A stretch of 14,010 nt of DNA from an uncultured Bacilli bacterium (GCA_947624095.1 CANQIR010000011.1:1-14010), one strand, 5' to 3'; positions 1 to 6,549 are shown, counted from the first letter of the stretch. The notes: generated by a model from the sequence alone, not told the origin. Numbers and translations are program-made.

Positions 1-1
1 G

Positions 2-1066
2 GAAATAATGGTCAATGGACCAAGTGAAATATATATTGAAATAGATGGTCAATTAATTAAAGATGATAGTGTATCATTTATTAATGATGAACATATATTA
101 AGAACTATTCAAAGACTTATTCAACCTTTAGCAAGGACAATAGATGCAACTAATCCAATGGTGGATTCAAGATTAGCGGATGGTTCAAGAATTAATGCGG
201 TTATTCCACCACTTAGTACTAAAGGACCGGTCATTACGATTCGAAAGTTTAAAGAGACGATGACAACTATTGAAGATTTAATTAGAATTGGTAGTTGTAC
301 ACCATATATGGCTAGATTTTTAGAAGCAGCAGTAATGGGTAAATTAAATATAATTGTTTGTGGTGGTACTGGTAGTGGGAAGACAACTTTATTAAATATT
401 TTAAGTAGTTTTATTGGGGATCACGAAAGAATTATTACTATTGAAGATGCGGCAGAACTTAGATTAAATCAACAACACGTTATTTCACTAGAAACAAGGA
501 CAGTTAATTATGAAAGTGAAGGCGAGATAACTATTCGAGATTTAGTAAGGAATTCTCTTAGAATGCGACCAGATAGAATTATTGTTGGGGAAGTTCGTGG
601 TAAAGAAGCATTTGATATGTTACAAGCAATGAATACAGGTCATGATGGGTCTTTAACAACTCTACATGCTAATGGACCAGTTGATGCTTTAAATAGACTA
701 GAAACGATGGTTTTAATGAGTGGATTGGATATTCCCATTAAAGCGGTTAGGGAATATATTGATAATGCGATAGATTTAGTAGTCAATATTGATCGAATGA
801 GTGATGGTAAAAGAAAGATTACAAGTATATGTGAATTAGTAGGGATTAAAGATGGTAATTTACAATTAAAGGAGATATTTGCTTTTAAATTAAATGGAGT
901 AACTAGTAGTGGGGAAGTAGATGGAGAGTATATTTTATATAATTATATTCCAAAAGTATATAAGAAGATTAAAGCAAGAGGAATTACTAGCGTAGATGAT
1001 ATTTTTAGTAGTTTAAAAGAGGAAAGAGTTATAGAAGGATTACCGGTATTAAAAAATAGTAATTAA
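2..1066 (+). CDS. cpaF: CpaF/TadA-type pilus/secretion ATPase, 5' partial
   Basis: Cytoplasmic hexameric ATPase of the Tad (tight adherence, type IVc pilus) family; by family knowledge it powers pilin assembly or secretion through TadB/TadC. Numbering from the Met at base 8, the Walker A box GGTGSGKTT is at residues 119-127, the Asp box TIEDAAEL at 144-151, the Walker B region RIIVGEVRG at 190-198, and the His box GHDGSLTTLHAN at 211-222. The reading frame is open to the window edge, and the two codons before that Met encode E-I, giving EIMVNGP, a typical internal CpaF motif. The Met at base 8 is therefore internal and the N-terminal region lies outside the window. It is followed 12 nt later by tadB. 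The ATPase identity is secure; assignment to the Tad subfamily rests on EIMVNGP and on the two platform genes that follow. Confidence 0.93.
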   Translation, partial: EIMVNGPSEIYIEIDGQLIKDDSVSFINDEHILRTIQRLIQPLARTIDATNPMVDSRLADGSRINAVIPPLSTKGPVITIRKFKETMTTIEDLIRIGSCTPYMARFLEAAVMGKLNIIVCGGTGSGKTTLLNILSSFIGDHERIITIEDAAELRLNQQHVISLETRTVNYESEGEITIRDLVRNSLRMRPDRIIVGEVRGKEAFDMLQAMNTGHDGSLTTLHANGPVDALNRLETMVLMSGLDIPIKAVREYIDNAIDLVVNIDRMSDGKRKITSICELVGIKDGNLQLKEIFAFKLNGVTSSGEVDGEYILYNYIPKVYKKIKARGITSVDDIFSSLKEERVIEGLPVLKNSN

Positions 1067-1078
1067 GGAGGTGAAGAA

Positions 1079-2089
1079 ATGCCAGAGGGATTTGTCTTAG
1101 AGATATTTATAGTGCAAGTATTAACTATTTTAGCTTTATTATTTTTAATTATTTGGTTGATGGTTAATTCACGGAGTATAAAAAAAGAAAAGAGAATTGG
1201 TGAGTTTGCCCTATATTCATTAAAAGATAATGAAAAATCATTTTTTGAAAAGTTTGAAGGTTTATTATGGAAGATGATTACTGGCATAGGTAATCTACTT
1301 AATAAGTCGGTAGTTTTAAGAAACTATGCAATGCGATATGAAAAACATATTACTTATGAAGAAAGAAATGAGAAAAGAACTATCGATTATGTAGCAATTA
1401 AATTTTTAAGTGGTTTCTGTTTGGTTGGGTTACATATTTTAACGGTAATGTTTCAATATGTGAAGATTAGTTATGTAGGATTTTTAGTTACTTTCTTAAT
1501 TGGATTTATGATTCCGGATATTGTACTTGGTATTCAATTTGCTAAGAAAAGAGCTAGAGTTGAAGAGGATTTATTAAAAGCAATTATTATTATGAATAAT
1601 GCTTTTAAATCAGGAAGAAATATTATGCAAGCAATAGAGATAGTTAAAACAGAACTTGATGGACCAATAAGTGATGAATTTTCAAAAATATATATGGATA
1701 TTACTTATGGACTTAGTTTAGAGGTAGTATTTGGGAGATTTTATGATCGAGTACAATTAGACGATGCGAAGTACATTACATCATCTTTAACATTACTTAA
1801 TAGAACAGGCGGCAATATCGTTAAAGTATTTGCTTCGATTGAAAAATCTTTCTATAATAAGAAAAAATTAAAAAATGAATTAAAGAGTATGACAGCATCA
1901 TCTTTATTTGTATTTAGGATATTAGTGTTTTTACCTTTTGTTTTTGGTTTAGTGATATTTGCTTTAAATCCAAGTTATTTTAAGCCATTATTTACAACAG
2001 GGATGGGTGCAGTAATTTTTTCATTAATTGTCTTAATCTTTATCTTATATATTATTGTAATTAGGAAAGTATTGAGGATTGATATATAA
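1079..2089 (+). CDS. tadB: TadB-like pilus platform membrane protein (T2SSF family)
   Basis: Inner-membrane platform protein of the Tad pilus machine, 336 aa. It has an N-terminal hydrophobic segment (about residues 8-28), two adjacent segments (about 105-128 and 131-151), a cytoplasmic helical GspF/T2SSF domain (about 158-272), and two C-terminal segments (about 276-297 and 310-328). The domain carries the typical pattern of hydrophobic helices with a GRNIMQAIEIV stretch near residue 179 and NRTGGNIVKVF near 241. The start is fixed by a strong AAGGAGGTG at 1065-1073, 5 nt before the ATG. Its stop overlaps the start of the next gene (TAATG), so the two are probably translationally coupled. 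Family knowledge: TadB and TadC pair to form the platform on which the CpaF ATPase acts. The family is clear; the exact split between TadB and TadC is by gene order and length. Confidence 0.85.
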   Translation: MPEGFVLEIFIVQVLTILALLFLIIWLMVNSRSIKKEKRIGEFALYSLKDNEKSFFEKFEGLLWKMITGIGNLLNKSVVLRNYAMRYEKHITYEERNEKRTIDYVAIKFLSGFCLVGLHILTVMFQYVKISYVGFLVTFLIGFMIPDIVLGIQFAKKRARVEEDLLKAIIIMNNAFKSGRNIMQAIEIVKTELDGPISDEFSKIYMDITYGLSLEVVFGRFYDRVQLDDAKYITSSLTLLNRTGGNIVKVFASIEKSFYNKKKLKNELKSMTASSLFVFRILVFLPFVFGLVIFALNPSYFKPLFTTGMGAVIFSLIVLIFILYIIVIRKVLRIDI

Positions 2090-2793
2090 TGAAGAAGCAG
2101 AATAGTTTAGTTAGAAAAATTTATCAAGAGAAGACAATTAAAAAGGTAGATGCTAAGGTTAAGAAGTTGGGAGTTTATTATAATTATGATGTTATAGATT
2201 TATTAAATAAAAGATTACTTCTAACATTATTTATTTTTATAGTTGTATTGATACTAAGTAAAAATGGATATATATTAGCACCAATTATAAGTATTTTATT
2301 TTATTTTGGTAGTGAGTATTTTTTCTTAGATTATCGAATTAAAAAACGGGTTAAGAAATTAGATGATGAGGGATTATTCTTTTTTGAAGTTTTAGCATTA
2401 ACTTTGGAAAGCGGAAGAAATTTAAAGGGAGCTTTGGATATGACTTGTGATAATATCGATAGTGAATTATCTAGTGAATTTAAGAAGACTTTAGCAGAGA
2501 TAAGACTTGGGAAGAGTATGAGTGAAGCTTTAAAGGATATGAAAGCAAGAATTCCATCAGAAACTATCAATAATGTTATTTTAAATATTACTCAATCATC
2601 AATATTTGGAAATAATATTATTGAATCGATTTATAATCAGGTCGATTATTTAAGAGAGAAACAATTATTAGAAGTGAAAAGTGAAATAGGTAAAATGCCA
2701 GTGAAGATTAGTGTAATAAGTGTAGTATTTTTTATACCTTTGATGTTACTTTTAATTTTAGGACCAGTTTTAGTCAATTTTATCCTTGGCTAA
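2089..2793 (+). CDS. tadC: TadC-like pilus platform membrane protein (T2SSF family)
   Basis: Second Tad platform protein, 234 aa. Two hydrophobic segments (about residues 42-58 and 60-79) precede a cytoplasmic T2SSF helical domain (about 90-200: LDDEGLFFFEVLALTLESGR, then LGKSMSEALKDM) and a C-terminal membrane segment (about 206-230). The start codon overlaps the tadB stop by one base (TAATG). This is somewhat shorter than many TadC proteins but shows no sign of truncation, because the final membrane helix is present. No TadE/TadF-like pseudopilin, prepilin peptidase or Flp pilin gene follows; a terminator and the ruvA promoter come next. Any pilins and secretin-like or CpaB parts must lie upstream of the window or elsewhere. 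The function is inferred from family and context. Confidence 0.82.
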   Translation: MKKQNSLVRKIYQEKTIKKVDAKVKKLGVYYNYDVIDLLNKRLLLTLFIFIVVLILSKNGYILAPIISILFYFGSEYFFLDYRIKKRVKKLDDEGLFFFEVLALTLESGRNLKGALDMTCDNIDSELSSEFKKTLAEIRLGKSMSEALKDMKARIPSETINNVILNITQSSIFGNNIIESIYNQVDYLREKQLLEVKSEIGKMPVKISVISVVFFIPLMLLLILGPVLVNFILG

Positions 2794-2808
2794 AATGGTT
2801 CTTTTTTT
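2761..2808 (+). terminator. Rho-independent terminator overlapping the end of tadC
   Basis: GGACCA-G-TTTTA (2761-2772) can pair with TAAAATGGTTC (2791-2801), giving about 11 pairs with one bulged G and one G-U, around an 18-nt loop. Seven T's (2802-2808) follow immediately. The upstream arm lies inside the last tadC codons. The long loop and the bulge make it weaker than a textbook case, but it sits exactly at the tad/ruv boundary. Confidence 0.5.
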
Positions 2809-2811
2809 AGG

Positions 2812-2840
2812 TTGAAGTCTGAACAAAAGTTTGATATACT
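2812..2840 (+). promoter_or_regulatory. Sigma-A-type promoter of ruvAB
   Basis: TTGAAG (2812-2817), a 17-nt spacer and TATACT (2835-2840) give a good housekeeping promoter about 24 nt before the ruvA start codon. The spacer contains a LexA-like box. The ruvA ribosome-binding site AAGGAAG follows at 2850-2856. Confidence 0.75.
2820..2833 (+). promoter_or_regulatory. Candidate LexA (DinR/SOS) operator in the ruvA promoter
   Basis: TGAACAAAAGTTTG lies wholly between the -35 and -10 elements. Against the Bacillus LexA consensus CGAACRNRYGTTYC it matches 11 of 14 positions, including GAAC and GTT with the right 4-nt gap. ruvAB is a known member of the LexA regulon in Bacillus subtilis, so both the position and the gene fit. 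The one-site prediction is inference. Confidence 0.6.
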
Positions 2841-2863
2841 ATGGCTTGTAAGGAAGTGAATCT

Positions 2864-3421
2864 ATGTATAGTTATATTAAAGGGATTGTGAAAGAACAGG
2901 GAAGTAATTATGTGGTAATAGATAATAATGGTATTGGTTATCAAATATATGTAGCAAATCCTTTCGCATTTCAATTAGATGAAGAGTATACAATTTTTTT
3001 ATATAGTTATATTAGGGAAGATGAATATAGTCTTTATGGATTTAAGAAGTTAGATGAAAAGGAACTATTCCTTAAATTAATAAATGTTAAGGGAGTAGGA
3101 CCAAAGATGGCAATGCCAATGTTTGCAACTGGTAGTGTCGAGGGGATTATGGATGCGATTGAAAGAGAAAATCTAATTTATTTAACTAAATTTCCAAAGA
3201 TTGGTGACAAAGTGGCTAGACAGATTATATTAGATTTAAAAGGTAAATTAACGAGTGATAGAGATTTATTTACGACTGATGGATTTGAAGAACTTACTAG
3301 TGTTTTAGAAAGTTTAGGATATAAAAAGGGTGATATTAAAAAGATTTTACCAAATGTGGATGCTTCTTTAAGTGTGGAAGATCAGGTAAAGGAAGCTTTA
3401 AAGTTATTATTAAGTAGGTGA
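2864..3421 (+). CDS. ruvA: Holliday junction branch migration protein RuvA
   Basis: RuvA tetramers bind Holliday junctions and load the RuvB motor during recombinational repair. The 185-aa protein has the full architecture: an N-terminal OB fold (about 1-62, beginning MYSYIKGIV, with the YSLYGF strand), two helix-hairpin-helix DNA-binding elements (INVKGVGPKMA near 73-83 and FPKIGDKVARQIILDLKGKL near 110-129), and the C-terminal RuvB-contacting domain III (about 141-185). The start is set by AAGGAAG 7 nt upstream. It is the only gene here ending in TGA, which shows that TGA is a stop in this organism. ruvB follows after 4 nt, with its ribosome-binding site inside the ruvA end. A LexA-like box in the promoter suggests SOS control. 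Confidence 0.97.
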   Translation: MYSYIKGIVKEQGSNYVVIDNNGIGYQIYVANPFAFQLDEEYTIFLYSYIREDEYSLYGFKKLDEKELFLKLINVKGVGPKMAMPMFATGSVEGIMDAIERENLIYLTKFPKIGDKVARQIILDLKGKLTSDRDLFTTDGFEELTSVLESLGYKKGDIKKILPNVDASLSVEDQVKEALKLLLSR

Positions 3422-3425
3422 GTAA

Positions 3426-4427
3426 ATGAAAGTACTTAGTGCTAAAGAAGAGGGACTTGAAGATATGGATTTGAATATTCGGCCTAATAAATTGGACGAA
3501 TATGTAGGTCAAGCGGATATCAAAGAGAATATTAGGGTATTTATTAAGGCTTGTCAAATGAGAGATGAGGTATTAGATCATGTGTTATTGTATGGTCCAC
3601 CAGGATTAGGGAAAACGACACTGGCACATATTATTGCTAATGAGTTAGGGACTAATTTGAAGACAGCGAGTGGTCCATCAATTGAAAAAAGTGGCGATTT
3701 AGCGGCGGTTTTATCTTCTTTGGAACCGGGAGATGTATTATTTATTGATGAAATACATCGGATGCCAAGGTATATTGAAGAGATATTATATCCAGCTATG
3801 GAGGATTTTGAGTTAGATATAGTGGTATCTAGTCCAGATGGTTCGTCAAGAAATATTAAGATAGATTTGCCACCATTTACTTTAGTGGGAGCTACGACTA
3901 GAGCAGGAGATATATCTAGTCCACTTAGGGATCGATTTGGGATTGTTTCTAAATTAAACTATTATTCAGTAGATGAATTATTTGAGATTATTAAAAGAAC
4001 AAGTAGGGTTTTAGAAATGCCAATTACTGATGAAGCAGCGAGGGAGTTAGCTAATCGAAGTAGAAAGACACCAAGAATTGCTAATAGATTATTTAAAAGA
4101 GTTAGAGATTTTGCTTTAGTATTAGGAATTAATGAAATAGATGAGGAAACGACTAAGATGGCATTAAAAAGATTAAATGTTGATGATTCGGGATTAGATG
4201 CTATTGATATTGAGTATTTGGAATCATTAATTATGAAATTTAATGGAGGACCGGTTGGGGTAGAAACTATTGCAACATCAATTGGGGAAGAAGTAACTAC
4301 TATTGAAGATGTAGTAGAACCTTATTTATTACAAGAGGGATTTATTAAGCGAACACAAAGAGGACGGATTGCAACAGATAAGTCATATAAGCATTTGAAG
4401 ATAAGTAAAGATGAAAATAATGAGTAA
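3426..4427 (+). CDS. ruvB: Holliday junction branch migration DNA helicase RuvB
   Basis: AAA+ motor that pumps DNA through the RuvA-bound Holliday junction. The protein is 333 aa, a normal length. Walker [10 protein letters not shown] is at 57-65, Walker B LFIDEIHR at 105-112, sensor I GATTRAG at 155-161, the arginine-finger region LRDRFG at 167-172, and the sensor 2 stretch [17 protein letters not shown] near 214-230. The C-terminal winged-helix domain (about 255-333) carries [15 protein letters not shown] and [17 protein letters not shown]. The ribosome-binding site AGGTGA overlaps the ruvA stop codon, so translation is probably coupled. No terminator is visible after the stop, so some ruvAB transcripts could read into the antitoxin RNA locus downstream. 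Confidence 0.98.
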   Translation: MKVLSAKEEGLEDMDLNIRPNKLDEYVGQADIKENIRVFIKACQMRDEVLDHVLLYGPPGLGKTTLAHIIANELGTNLKTASGPSIEKSGDLAAVLSSLEPGDVLFIDEIHRMPRYIEEILYPAMEDFELDIVVSSPDGSSRNIKIDLPPFTLVGATTRAGDISSPLRDRFGIVSKLNYYSVDELFEIIKRTSRVLEMPITDEAARELANRSRKTPRIANRLFKRVRDFALVLGINEIDEETTKMALKRLNVDDSGLDAIDIEYLESLIMKFNGGPVGVETIATSIGEEVTTIEDVVEPYLLQEGFIKRTQRGRIATDKSYKHLKISKDENNE

Positions 4428-4446
4428 GACACTTTTTGATTGTTAG

Positions 4447-4475
4447 TTGTAATAAGATAAAATTTGTTGTATAAT
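4447..4475 (+). promoter_or_regulatory. Promoter of the type III antitoxin RNA
   Basis: TTGTAA (4447-4452), a 17-nt spacer and a perfect TATAAT (4470-4475) predict transcription starting near 4482, at the base of a small hairpin just ahead of the tandem repeats. No LexA-like box is seen in or around it. Confidence 0.7.
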
Positions 4476-4483
4476 TATTTTGT

Positions 4484-4504
4484 CAGTGATATTAGATATT
4501 ACTG
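4484..4504 (+). other. 5' hairpin of the antitoxin transcript, or an operator dyad
   Basis: CAGTGATAT (4484-4492) pairs with ATATTACTG (4496-4504) across a TAG loop: 9 bp, one of them G-U in RNA. It begins within a few bases of the predicted transcription start. It may protect the 5' end of the antitoxin precursor, or as DNA it may be a regulator site; the sequence does not decide. Confidence 0.5.
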
Positions 4505-4512
4505 TAATTATT

Positions 4513-4621
4513 AAAAAAGCGGTGAACCCAGCCGTATAAATTGGGAACTAAAAAAGCGGTGAACCCAGCCATTAAATTGGGAACTAAAAAAGCGGTGAAC
4601 CCAGCCATTAAATTGGGAACC
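4513..4621 (+). repeat. Three tandem antitoxin repeats (37, 36 and 36 nt)
   Basis: Units are 4513-4549, 4550-4585 and 4586-4621. Each has the form AAAAAAGCGGTGAACCCAG, then CC, an A/T-rich linker and TTGGGAAC plus T or C. Unit 1 differs in the linker (GTATAAA instead of ATTAAA). In every unit GGT can pair with GCC around the loop GAACCCA, and the loop's CCCA can pair with the downstream TGGG. This forms an H-type pseudoknot like that of ToxI, whose unit also opens with GGTGA. The A6 tracts join the units. Confidence 0.9.
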
Positions 4622-4630
4622 AAAAAAGTA

Positions 4631-4656
4631 ATTAGAGACTAAACTCTAATTTTTTT
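4631..4656 (+). terminator. Rho-independent terminator between antitoxin RNA and toxin gene
   Basis: ATTAGAG (4631-4637) pairs perfectly with CTCTAAT (4644-4650) around the loop ACTAAA, followed by a T tract to 4656; A's upstream of the stem extend the pairing with the T's. A terminator here is a hallmark of type III systems: it keeps antitoxin RNA in excess over toxin mRNA. Confidence 0.88.
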
Positions 4657-4664
4657 ATGTTTTG

Positions 4665-4694
4665 TTGACGAACGTATGTTTATTATAGTATAAT
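4665..4694 (+). promoter_or_regulatory. Second promoter, for the toxin gene and mtaB-recD2
   Basis: TTGACG (4665-4670), an 18-nt spacer and TATAAT (4689-4694) match the sigma-A consensus at 11 of 12 positions. It lies after the antitoxin terminator and predicts a start near 4701, leaving a 5' leader of only about 15 nt before the toxin ATG. It could drive toxin, mtaB, recD2 and the small gene as one unit ending at the 8923-8944 terminator. Confidence 0.7.
4669..4682 (+). promoter_or_regulatory. Candidate LexA (DinR/SOS) operator in the toxin promoter
   Basis: CGAACGTATGTTTA matches the Bacillus LexA consensus CGAACRNRYGTTYC at 13 of 14 positions (only the last base differs). It overlaps the end of the -35 element and the spacer, where a bound repressor would block polymerase. 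The ruvA promoter in the same window carries a weaker box in the same place. Binding is inference. Confidence 0.6.
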
Positions 4695-4702
4695 TATATT
4701 AC

Positions 4703-4710
4703 AGGGGTGG
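4703..4710 (+). promoter_or_regulatory. Ribosome-binding site that decides the toxin start
   Basis: AGGGGTGG ends 5 nt before the ATG at 4716. An in-frame GTG at 4707 lies inside this Shine-Dalgarno sequence and so cannot be the working start. Confidence 0.75.
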
Positions 4711-4715
4711 TCAAG

Positions 4716-5243
4716 ATGAAAACTTTAAAATTAGTAACTATTAATCCTACGTATTGTAATTATTTACGCGAATTTGATAATAAGGTGGTCTATAACAATT
4801 TTACAAAGAAAACTAGGCCATTTGTTGGGGTATTATTTGACGTTAAAAACTTTATGTATTTTGCTCCATTAGCTAGTCCAAAGGCTAAGCATTTAACAAT
4901 GAAAAATACAATGGATTTTTTGAAAATTGATAATGGAAAATTGGGAGCGATTAATTTTAATAATATGATTCCAGTTATTAATAATCAATATCAATTAGTA
5001 GATTTAGGAGTTAATAATAAGGTATTAGATAGACAATATAAAACAATGTTACAAAAGCAACTTTATTGGTTGAATGCAAATATTTATCAAGTACAATATG
5101 CTTCTTTAAATTTATATTTCAGATATTGTAATGATACGTTGCCCTCTAATATTAAGGCACGTTGTTGTAACTTTAAACTATTGGAAGAAAAAGCAAAACT
5201 TTATAAAGAAGTTTATGATATAATACGAATTGAGGCGGTATAA
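4716..5243 (+). CDS. toxN: ToxN/AbiQ-family type III toxin, endoribonuclease
   Basis: Toxin of a type III toxin-antitoxin system, 175 aa, the usual size for ToxN/AbiQ. By family knowledge it is a sequence-specific endoribonuclease that cuts mRNA and its own antitoxin RNA, and many members act in abortive phage infection. Recognisable family stretches are YCNYLREFDNKV (13-24), RPFVGVLFDV (34-43), YFAPLASPKAKH (48-59, containing the SPK motif linked to activity in this family), LGAINFNNMIPV (76-87), YKTMLQKQLYWLNAN (108-122) and CNFKLLEEK (151-159). The ATG at 4716 is chosen from the AGGGGTGG ribosome-binding site. The repeat RNA and terminator lie directly upstream. The gene has its own apparent LexA-boxed promoter. 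Its stop overlaps the mtaB start (TAATG), so a toxin cistron is placed in front of a housekeeping gene. It is intact, with no frameshift. Confidence 0.92.
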   Translation: MKTLKLVTINPTYCNYLREFDNKVVYNNFTKKTRPFVGVLFDVKNFMYFAPLASPKAKHLTMKNTMDFLKIDNGKLGAINFNNMIPVINNQYQLVDLGVNNKVLDRQYKTMLQKQLYWLNANIYQVQYASLNLYFRYCNDTLPSNIKARCCNFKLLEEKAKLYKEVYDIIRIEAV

Positions 5244-6517
5244 TGACGTTTAAAATTATTACATTGGGATGTAAAGTAAATACTTATGAAAGTGAAATTA
5301 TGCAAGAAAAATTACTGGCAGCTGGTTTTCAAGAGACAAAAGATAAAAGTGATATAGTTATAGTTAATACTTGTTCGGTAACTAATATGGCTGATGCTAA
5401 AAGTAGAAAATTGATTAGAAGTGCCAGAAGAGAAAATCCTGATTGTATTTTAGTAGCATGTGGATGTATGTGTCAGAATCATCAGGAGGAGCTTAATGAT
5501 TTAGGAATTGATGTATTAATTGGAACAAAGGATAAAAGTAAAGTTGTTGAATTAATTGAAGATTACCGGAATAATAATCAGAAATATAGTTATTTTGATA
5601 ATGGAAAAATAAGAGAATTTGAAGATATGCAAGTATGTAAATTTACTACGCATACTAGAGCATTTTTAAAAATTCAAGATGGTTGTAATAATTATTGTTC
5701 TTATTGTATTATTCCTTATTTAAGAGGAAATTTAAGAAGTAAGGATATAAATGTTGCTTATAATGAAGTATTAGACTTAGTAAGAAATGGACATAAAGAG
5801 ATTGTTTTGACAGGAATTCATACTGGTAGTTATGGTATTGGAACTGACTATGATTTAGTAGATTTAATTAAAAAAATTAGTACTATTTCGGGATTAGAAC
5901 GCATTAGGATTAGTTCAATTGAAATTACAGAGTTAAATGATAAATTTATGGAAGAATTAAAAGTTAATTCAAAGATTTGTAACCATTTGCATATTCCGCT
6001 ACAAGCAGGTAGTGATAGAATATTAAAATTGATGAATAGGAAATATGATAAAGCTTATTTTAAAGAAATAGTAAATAAAATTAGAGCGATAAGACCGGAT
6101 ATAAGTCTTAGTACTGATGTAATTGTGGGATTTCCTTCTGAGACAGAAGAAGAGTTTTTGGAAGGATGTGACTTTTGCCGAGAGATTAATTTTAGTAAAA
6201 TTCATGTTTTCCCATATTCTAGAAGAGAAGGGACAAAAGCTTGTGAAATTCCAAATCATTTAGATAACGAGATAAAAAAAGAACGAGCAAGAAGATTAAT
6301 TAAAGTTAGTGAAGAATTAGAGAGCAAGTATAATGCTAGGTTTATTGGTCAAGTAGTTAATGTTTTAATAGAAGAAGTTACAAAAGATTTTAGTGTGGGA
6401 CATACTAGCAATTATTTACGAGTTTATATTATGGATCAATTAAATAACAATGAAGATTATGAAGTACAAATTGAAGGAGAATTTAATGGGGGTTTAAGTG
6501 GAATAGTTAAAAAATAA
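5243..6517 (+). CDS. mtaB: tRNA t6A37 methylthiotransferase MtaB
   Basis: Radical-SAM enzyme that turns t6A37 into ms2t6A37 in tRNAs reading ANN codons. The protein is 424 aa with the three expected parts. The N-terminal UPF0004 domain has cluster cysteines C10 (LGCKVN), C44 (NTCSVTN) and C75 (GCMCQ). The radical SAM core has the CNNYCSYC motif (C148, C152, C155), and an ISSIEITEL stretch near 223-231 is followed by HLHIPLQAGSDRIL. A C-terminal TRAM-like domain covers about 355-424. Two extra cysteines, C73 and C77, flank the C75 ligand, which is unusual. The start overlaps the toxin stop, and its ribosome-binding site GAGGCGGT lies in the last toxin codons, so its expression is probably coupled to toxin translation. 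It ends with tandem TAA stops. MtaB is preferred over MiaB or RimO from LGCKVN and the overall pattern. Confidence 0.92.
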   Translation: MTFKIITLGCKVNTYESEIMQEKLLAAGFQETKDKSDIVIVNTCSVTNMADAKSRKLIRSARRENPDCILVACGCMCQNHQEELNDLGIDVLIGTKDKSKVVELIEDYRNNNQKYSYFDNGKIREFEDMQVCKFTTHTRAFLKIQDGCNNYCSYCIIPYLRGNLRSKDINVAYNEVLDLVRNGHKEIVLTGIHTGSYGIGTDYDLVDLIKKISTISGLERIRISSIEITELNDKFMEELKVNSKICNHLHIPLQAGSDRILKLMNRKYDKAYFKEIVNKIRAIRPDISLSTDVIVGFPSETEEEFLEGCDFCREINFSKIHVFPYSRREGTKACEIPNHLDNEIKKERARRLIKVSEELESKYNARFIGQVVNVLIEEVTKDFSVGHTSNYLRVYIMDQLNNNEDYEVQIEGEFNGGLSGIVKK

Positions 6518-6549
6518 TAAAGAAAATAAAAGAGAAATGAGGTGAAGAA

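Larger units (their letters stand above)
4482..4656 (+). ncRNA. toxI: ToxI/antiQ-like type III antitoxin RNA precursor
   Basis: A short non-coding transcript runs from the predicted start near 4482, through a 5' hairpin and three tandem 36-37-nt repeats, to a terminator directly before the toxin gene. This is the arrangement of type III toxin-antitoxin loci (ToxIN of Pectobacterium, AbiQ of Lactococcus). There the toxin nuclease cuts the repeat RNA into single units that fold as pseudoknots and hold the toxin inactive. Each unit here starts with AAAAAAG, a plausible cut site since known family members cut in A-rich sites. A partial fourth unit (AAAAAAG, 4622-4628) supplies the last cut site. 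The call rests on the repeats together with the recognisable toxin; exact ends are predicted. Confidence 0.88.

Noticed and set aside
8..10. ATG at 8 as the true cpaF start
   Set aside because: The frame continues upstream and completes the internal family motif EIMVNGP, so the gene is cut by the window edge.
1063..1287. Open frames on the - strand, here and at 2331-2570, 3336-3557, 6023-6259, 11177-11422 and 11407-11652
   Set aside because: Each lies opposite a well-supported gene, shows low-complexity Phe/Ile/Lys/Asn composition and has no recognisable domain.
3419..3421. Mycoplasma-type code with TGA read as Trp
   Set aside because: ruvA ends naturally at TGA with full length, Trp is written TGG, and no supported gene has an in-frame TGA.
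4513..4621. Three about 36-nt repeats as a small CRISPR array
   Set aside because: The repeats are directly adjacent with no unique spacers, and they are followed by a terminator and a ToxN/AbiQ-like gene, which fits a type III antitoxin and not CRISPR.
4707..4715. GTG at 4707 as toxin start
   Set aside because: It lies inside the AGGGGTGG ribosome-binding site; ATG at 4716 has correct spacing and begins at the family N terminus.
4428..4715. A mobile element carrying the toxin-antitoxin locus
   Set aside because: No inverted terminal repeats, target duplications, integrase or transposase are visible around it, and the toxin overlaps mtaB; past transfer is possible but unsupported by this sequence alone.
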